From contig JAEZYZ010000115.1 in the NCBI GenBank assembly GCA_023418705.1, forward strand, positions 1 through 16,169: a DNA stretch of 16,169 bases, given 5' to 3'. Below are positions 13,536 to 16,169 of this stretch, piece by piece; within the stretch, counting starts at the first letter, position 1, and every line of letters starts with the position of its first letter. The notes under the pieces are model-generated. The model searched no databases. It was not told the DNA's origin and saw nothing but the letters and a program-made list of their open reading frames with translations. Origin of the DNA: Pseudomonadota bacterium. GTDB lineage: Bacteria; Myxococcota_A; Polyangia; Polyangiales; Polyangiaceae. The translations under genes were made by a program, and so were the position numbers.

Positions 13536-13550
13536 GACCACCCGCTCAGC
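13531..13550. terminator. Hairpin spanning two convergent stop codons, candidate bidirectional terminator
   Basis: GCTGAG-ACCACCCG-CTCAGC is a perfect six-base stem with an eight-base loop. It contains the TGA of the ArsR gene in one arm and the stop of the convergent lipoprotein gene in the other, so both transcripts would end in the same structure. There is no U-tract. Confidence 0.4.
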
Positions 13551-14076
13551 CCGATGCCGGACGATGCACCAGGTGGGCCTCGCCACCTTCCGCTGGCCCT
13601 GAAAGATCCAGATCGACCACCAGGGTCACGCGCTCGGGGCGGCAGGAGGCGCCGTCGTTGCTGCAGTAGTAGTAGCTGACGTCGATCTCGGCCGGTCCGA
13701 GCGCGCCGTCCTCGACGCGCACGGGCAGCCGGACCGGCAGCTCGGCGGGATCCAGCGGGCCCGATTGCCGAGGACCGAAGTGAAGGTGCTGACCGCGCGC
13801 CTCGATCGCGAGCGGCGATCCGGCGTTCAGCTTGCTGCCCTCCGGGGCCTTCAAGTCGAGCAGGATCACGCCCTGCCCCGGGCCTAGCTGACCGGTGGCG
13901 CGGACATGTCGGACCGGGCGGGAGCGGGCGCTGGCGGCGCTCGCGGCAGGCAGCGCCGCGGGGTGTTCGCGGGGACGGTCGTCCATTTTCGAGCAACCCG
14001 TCAAAGCAAGCAGGAACAACGTGCTGGTCGTCAGGAGTGTGCGCACGCCCGTCAACACTCGAGGGACAAGGCTCAT
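13546..14076 (-). CDS. Lipoprotein with DsbD-alpha-like Cys-pair domain
   Basis: The 176-residue product has a lipoprotein signal peptide: a hydrophobic stretch at about 13-26 and lipobox LTGC with lipidated Cys28. Ser follows at +2, favouring the outer membrane. After a Pro/Ala linker, residues about 62-165 form a beta-rich domain: LLDLKAPEGSKLNAGSPLAIEA, PVRLPVRVEDG, then VSYYYCSNDGASCRPERVTL with Cys138 and Cys145. That wording resembles the N-terminal domain of DsbD and the C-terminal beta domain of NHL-repeat thioredoxin proteins, where a Tyr/Cys-x(5-6)-Cys element also precedes a beta strand. A periplasmic thiol-redox role is therefore possible, but this is inference. I start at ATG 14076; an internal GTG is an alternative. 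The frame upstream of 14076 is the antisense of the PhzF gene and is not used. The gene is divergent from phzF. Confidence 0.72.
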   Translation of the reverse strand: MSLVPRVLTGVRTLLTTSTLFLLALTGCSKMDDRPREHPAALPAASAASARSRPVRHVRATGQLGPGQGVILLDLKAPEGSKLNAGSPLAIEARGQHLHFGPRQSGPLDPAELPVRLPVRVEDGALGPAEIDVSYYYCSNDGASCRPERVTLVVDLDLSGPAEGGEAHLVHRPASG

Positions 14077-14139
14077 TCCCGAGGCCGCTCGCGAGAGCGG
14101 GATGGCGGCGCTCCTCCGAGCCGTGGTAAGCGGGTGCGC

Positions 14140-15000
14140 ATGCGAACGCTGCGCTGCGTGCTCTGCGACGTCTTCACGAGCCGCCCGCTCGAGGGCAATC
14201 AGCTGGCCGTGTTCACGGACGCTCGCGGGGTGCCGGATGGCTTGATGCAGCGGCTGGCGCTCGAGATGGGCTTCTCCGAGTCGACCTTCGTGCTGCCCCC
14301 GAGCGGCACGGGCCACGCACGGGTTCGCATCTTCACGCCGCGCGTGGAGCTCGCCTTCGCCGGGCACCCCGTGCTCGGGACCGCCCTGGTGATCGGAGGT
14401 GCGATAGAAGCGCGCGAGGTGCGGCTGGAGCTGACCGAGTCCATCGTACCGGTTCAGATCGAGCGCGAAGGGGCCCGCGCCACCTTCGGCTGGGTGCAGC
14501 AGCCGCTGCCCAAGGCGCTGCCGTTCGACGCCGAGAGCGAAGCGCTCGCCGCGCTCGGGGTCGAGGAGACGGCGCTGCCGGTGGGCTGTTTCACCAACGG
14601 ACCGGAGCACCTGCTGGTGGCGATCGACGGGCGGCAGCGGGTCGCGGATCTCAAGCCCGACCTGTCGCGGCTCGGACGGGTGTTCGCCGGCACGGTGAGC
14701 GTGTTCGCGCGCGACTCGGAGGGGGTGAAGACCCGGGTGTTCGCGCCCGGCGCGGGCGTCGCCGAAGACCCGGCGACCGGATCGGCGGCTGGCGCGCTCG
14801 GCGCCTACCTGGCAGAGCACGAGCGGCTCGCCTTCGGTGAGACCCTGCGCATCGAGCAAGGCGCCGAAATCGGGCGGCCGTCGGAGCTGTTCGTCCGCGT
14901 TCGAGGCGCTCGGTCGGGCGGCGCCGTCGAGCTCGAGCAGGTCGAGGTGGGCGGCGGCGTCCAGATCGTGGCGCGCGGAGAGTTTCGACTTCCGTTTTGA
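14140..15000 (+). CDS. PhzF-family isomerase/epimerase-fold protein
   Basis: The 286-residue protein matches the PhzF/DapF-fold family in length and motifs. It has an opening CDVFTSRPLEGNQLAVF, the catalytic Glu47 in GFSESTFV (equivalent to Glu45 of Pseudomonas PhzF), RIFTPRVELAFAGHPVLGTA (GHPxxGTA motif), and RVFAPGAGVAEDPATGSAAGALGAYL in the second half. In phenazine producers PhzF isomerises trans-2,3-dihydro-3-hydroxyanthranilate, but no other phenazine gene is nearby, so a different small-molecule isomerisation is likely. I start at ATG 14140 (MRTLRCVLCD); the upstream frame is the antisense of the lipoprotein and is rejected. The ribosome site is weak. It lies 63 bases from the divergent lipoprotein start and converges on the SPOR gene with a short hairpin between. 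Confidence 0.92.
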   Translation: MRTLRCVLCDVFTSRPLEGNQLAVFTDARGVPDGLMQRLALEMGFSESTFVLPPSGTGHARVRIFTPRVELAFAGHPVLGTALVIGGAIEAREVRLELTESIVPVQIEREGARATFGWVQQPLPKALPFDAESEALAALGVEETALPVGCFTNGPEHLLVAIDGRQRVADLKPDLSRLGRVFAGTVSVFARDSEGVKTRVFAPGAGVAEDPATGSAAGALGAYLAEHERLAFGETLRIEQGAEIGRPSELFVRVRGARSGGAVELEQVEVGGGVQIVARGEFRLPF

Positions 15001-15002
15001 CC

Positions 15003-15021
15003 GGGGCGGTCCCGTCGCCCC
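15003..15021. terminator. Hairpin between convergent phzF and SPOR genes, candidate terminator
   Basis: GGGGCG-GTCCCGT-CGCCCC is a perfect six-base stem with a seven-base loop. It fills almost exactly the 21-base gap between the two convergent stop codons. It has no U-tract, so it may work as a weak or factor-assisted bidirectional terminator. Confidence 0.45.
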
Positions 15022-15819
15022 TCAGGGGGCTCGGCCGTCCGGCGGCGGGTAGGGGATCACGGCCGTGTCTTCTTCGGAGATCCCCTTGACCAGCTTGCGA
15101 TACTCGGCCGCCTCGTCCGCGGTGTCGAAGGGTCCGATGCGCACGCAGTGCCAGCGGCGGTCGCCCATTTTGACGCGGGTGATTTTGGTGGCGTGCCCCT
15201 CCGCTCGCAGGCTCTCCGCCACGGGCTCCGCCTGTTCGCGCGTGGCGAAGGAGCCGACCTGGACGTGGTACTTGCCGTTCGAACGCGGCACGACATACGC
15301 CTTTTCTCGCTCTTGGAGCTTGAGCTCGAACCTCGCCGCCTCCGCTGCTCCGCGGCTCTGGTAGGGACCGAGCCGGACCACCTGCCAGTCGGCGCCGGAA
15401 GGATCGGGCGACGCGGTGGCGGCGAGACCGCGGGCGGACAGGAGCGCGGCGTATTTCGCGGCGTCCTCCTCGGCCTTGTACGAGGCGACGCGGACGAAAA
15501 AGGATCCATCGGACGTGGCGCTCGCGGGCTCCTCCAGGGGACGCTCGCCTTCGTCATCTGGTTCGGCGGGCGAAGGGGGTTCGCTTTCGGCGATCTCCTC
15601 TTCGTCGTCGAGAAGCGCCGGCGGTTGAACGAGCGCCGGCGGGGCCTCGGGCGCCGCGGGCGGAGGCGAACCGGCGGGCGCGGTGAGCCGGCCCGCCGCG
15701 TAGCCGGCACCCAGGACCGCGATCAGCGCGCCGATCATCATCGGCGTGCGCCCAATCTTCGCTGCAGGGGCTTCGAGGAGCTCCGGGGCTCGCTGCTGGT
15801 CGAGAAGGTTCATCGTCAT
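15022..15819 (-). CDS. Membrane-anchored protein with two SPOR domains
   Basis: The 265-residue product has a short cytoplasmic N-terminus, one transmembrane helix at about 25-43 (MMIGALIAVLGAGYAAG), a Pro-, Ala- and Glu-rich linker (about 44-105), and two SPOR domains. SPOR1 is about 108-184 (SFFVRVASYKAEEDAAKY...WQVVRLGPYQ); SPOR2 is about 188-263 (KYHVQVGSFATREQAE...WHCVRIGPFDT). SPOR domains bind glycan strands stripped of stem peptides and direct proteins such as FtsN, DedD and DamX to the division septum, with the domain in the periplasm. A role in septal wall remodelling is thus likely, but the gene is isolated from division genes here. The start is ATG 15819, with GAGG about 11 bases upstream; ATG 15813 is equally possible. 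Upstream frame extension to 15924 looks non-coding. Confidence 0.9.
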   Translation of the reverse strand: MTMNLLDQQRAPELLEAPAAKIGRTPMMIGALIAVLGAGYAAGRLTAPAGSPPPAAPEAPPALVQPPALLDDEEEIAESEPPSPAEPDDEGERPLEEPASATSDGSFFVRVASYKAEEDAAKYAALLSARGLAATASPDPSGADWQVVRLGPYQSRGAAEAARFELKLQEREKAYVVPRSNGKYHVQVGSFATREQAEPVAESLRAEGHATKITRVKMGDRRWHCVRIGPFDTADEAAEYRKLVKGISEEDTAVIPYPPPDGRAP

Positions 15820-16029
15820 GGCGTCGGGATCCTCGCCGGGCCGCGCGCGGTGGGCCAAACAAGTCACCGATCGCGCCGCCGAGGCCAAGGCCCCTCGACG
15901 CGAGCCGGCGCCGCCGCGACCCACCGGCAGGCGCGAAAAGCTTCGACCGGATCCGACAGATCGCCCCCGGTGACGCGGCGATTTTCATGACCGGCGAGCG
16001 CCCCCTCGCGCAACCAATCACTACCGATC

Positions 16030-16169
16030 ATGAGACGCCGATCCTCGAAAACCGCCCGTGGCGCCGCGCTCTTGTGGGCAGCGCTGAACCTGTCGTGCTC
16101 GAGCGACGACGCCGCCGACGGCGGGGCAGCGGCCGCAGGCGGGGCGGCCGCAGGCGGGGCGGCCGCAGG
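16030..16169 (+). CDS. Lipoprotein with Gly/Ala repeat linker (3' truncated by window edge)
   Basis: The first 46 codons are visible. A basic start (MRRRSSKTARG) is followed by a short hydrophobic stretch (AALLWAALN) and a lipobox-like LNLSC, then SSDDAADGG and a run of GGAAA units. Lipoproteins with Gly-rich, repeat-coded linkers right after the lipidated Cys are common in Polyangiales genomes; the functional domain lies beyond the window. The gene is divergent from the SPOR gene with about 210 bases between the two starts, in which I see no clear regulatory element. No good Shine-Dalgarno sequence precedes the ATG, so an alternative start cannot be ruled out. Confidence 0.6.
   Translation, partial: MRRRSSKTARGAALLWAALNLSCSSDDAADGGAAAAGGAAAGGAAA
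16120..16169 (+). repeat. In-frame 15-base tandem repeats coding Gly-Gly-Ala-Ala-Ala
   Basis: An 18-base variant (16120-16137) is followed by two exact copies of GGCGGGGCGGCCGCA (16138-16152 and 16153-16167) and the start of another at the window edge. The unit length keeps the reading frame. The repeat makes a flexible linker and is prone to copy-number change. Confidence 0.85.

Noticed and set aside
14077..14859. Upstream extension of the lipoprotein frame to a much longer protein
   Set aside because: It would be entirely antisense to the strongly supported PhzF gene, and the signal peptide with lipobox begins naturally at ATG 14076.
14140..15000. Phenazine biosynthesis cluster
   Set aside because: Only the PhzF-family gene is present; this family is widespread outside phenazine pathways.

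Overview
The window is very GC-rich DNA with strong G/C preference at third codon positions and dense packing. It is full of PAS-type histidine kinases and lone receiver proteins, and it ends in a lipoprotein gene with in-frame Gly/Ala-coding 15-base repeats. This fits a large-genome delta-proteobacterium, most likely a myxobacterium of the Polyangiales type. That placement is an inference from style and gene content; no rRNA or other taxonomic marker is present. It looks like ordinary chromosome: I see no transposase, integrase, CRISPR array, tRNA or rRNA.

Layout. (1) 1-521: the C-terminal part of an EAL (c-di-GMP phosphodiesterase) protein. (2) 582-1520: a small two-helix membrane protein whose promoter contains a Fur-box-like palindrome, convergent with a Fur-family repressor. 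(3) 1627-6158: a signalling block with a lone receiver and a triple-PAS histidine kinase on the plus strand, running tail to tail into a REC-PAS-kinase-REC hybrid kinase on the minus strand; the two kinase genes overlap by 25 bases. (4) 6293-7315: an SRPBCC/AHSA1-ArsR operon behind a perfect 18-base palindrome. (5) 7360-9212, minus strand: a two-domain KaiC-like ATPase coupled to a lone receiver. (6) 9213-9640: no convincing intact gene, but one coding-like remnant. (7) 9641-10577, minus strand: a cupin then a hemerythrin-like protein. (8) 10917-12538, plus strand: a Cys-rich copper-storage protein, an overlapping short-chain dehydrogenase, and a SugE/Gdx-type SMR exporter. (9) 12576-13535: a second SRPBCC-ArsR operon whose operators share half-sites with the first. 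(10) 13546-15000: a lipoprotein with a DsbD-alpha-like Cys pair, divergent from a PhzF-family gene. (11) 15022-16169: a two-SPOR-domain membrane protein, divergent from a truncated lipoprotein gene.

How the parts may work together. The first 9 kb is mainly signal transduction: c-di-GMP hydrolysis, a sensor kinase with its receiver, a hybrid kinase, and a KaiC-like module with its receiver. No DNA-binding response regulator is present, so output must go through protein-protein contacts or genes elsewhere. The middle looks like metal, oxygen and small-molecule stress handling: Fur, hemerythrin, cupin, copper-storage protein, dehydrogenase and exporter. The two SRPBCC-ArsR operons lie on either side of the KaiC-to-exporter stretch and may be cross-regulated. 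The most notable candidates for follow-up are the KaiC-like/receiver pair with altered active-site residues, the twin ArsR operons with related operators, and the Fur-box-controlled small membrane protein.
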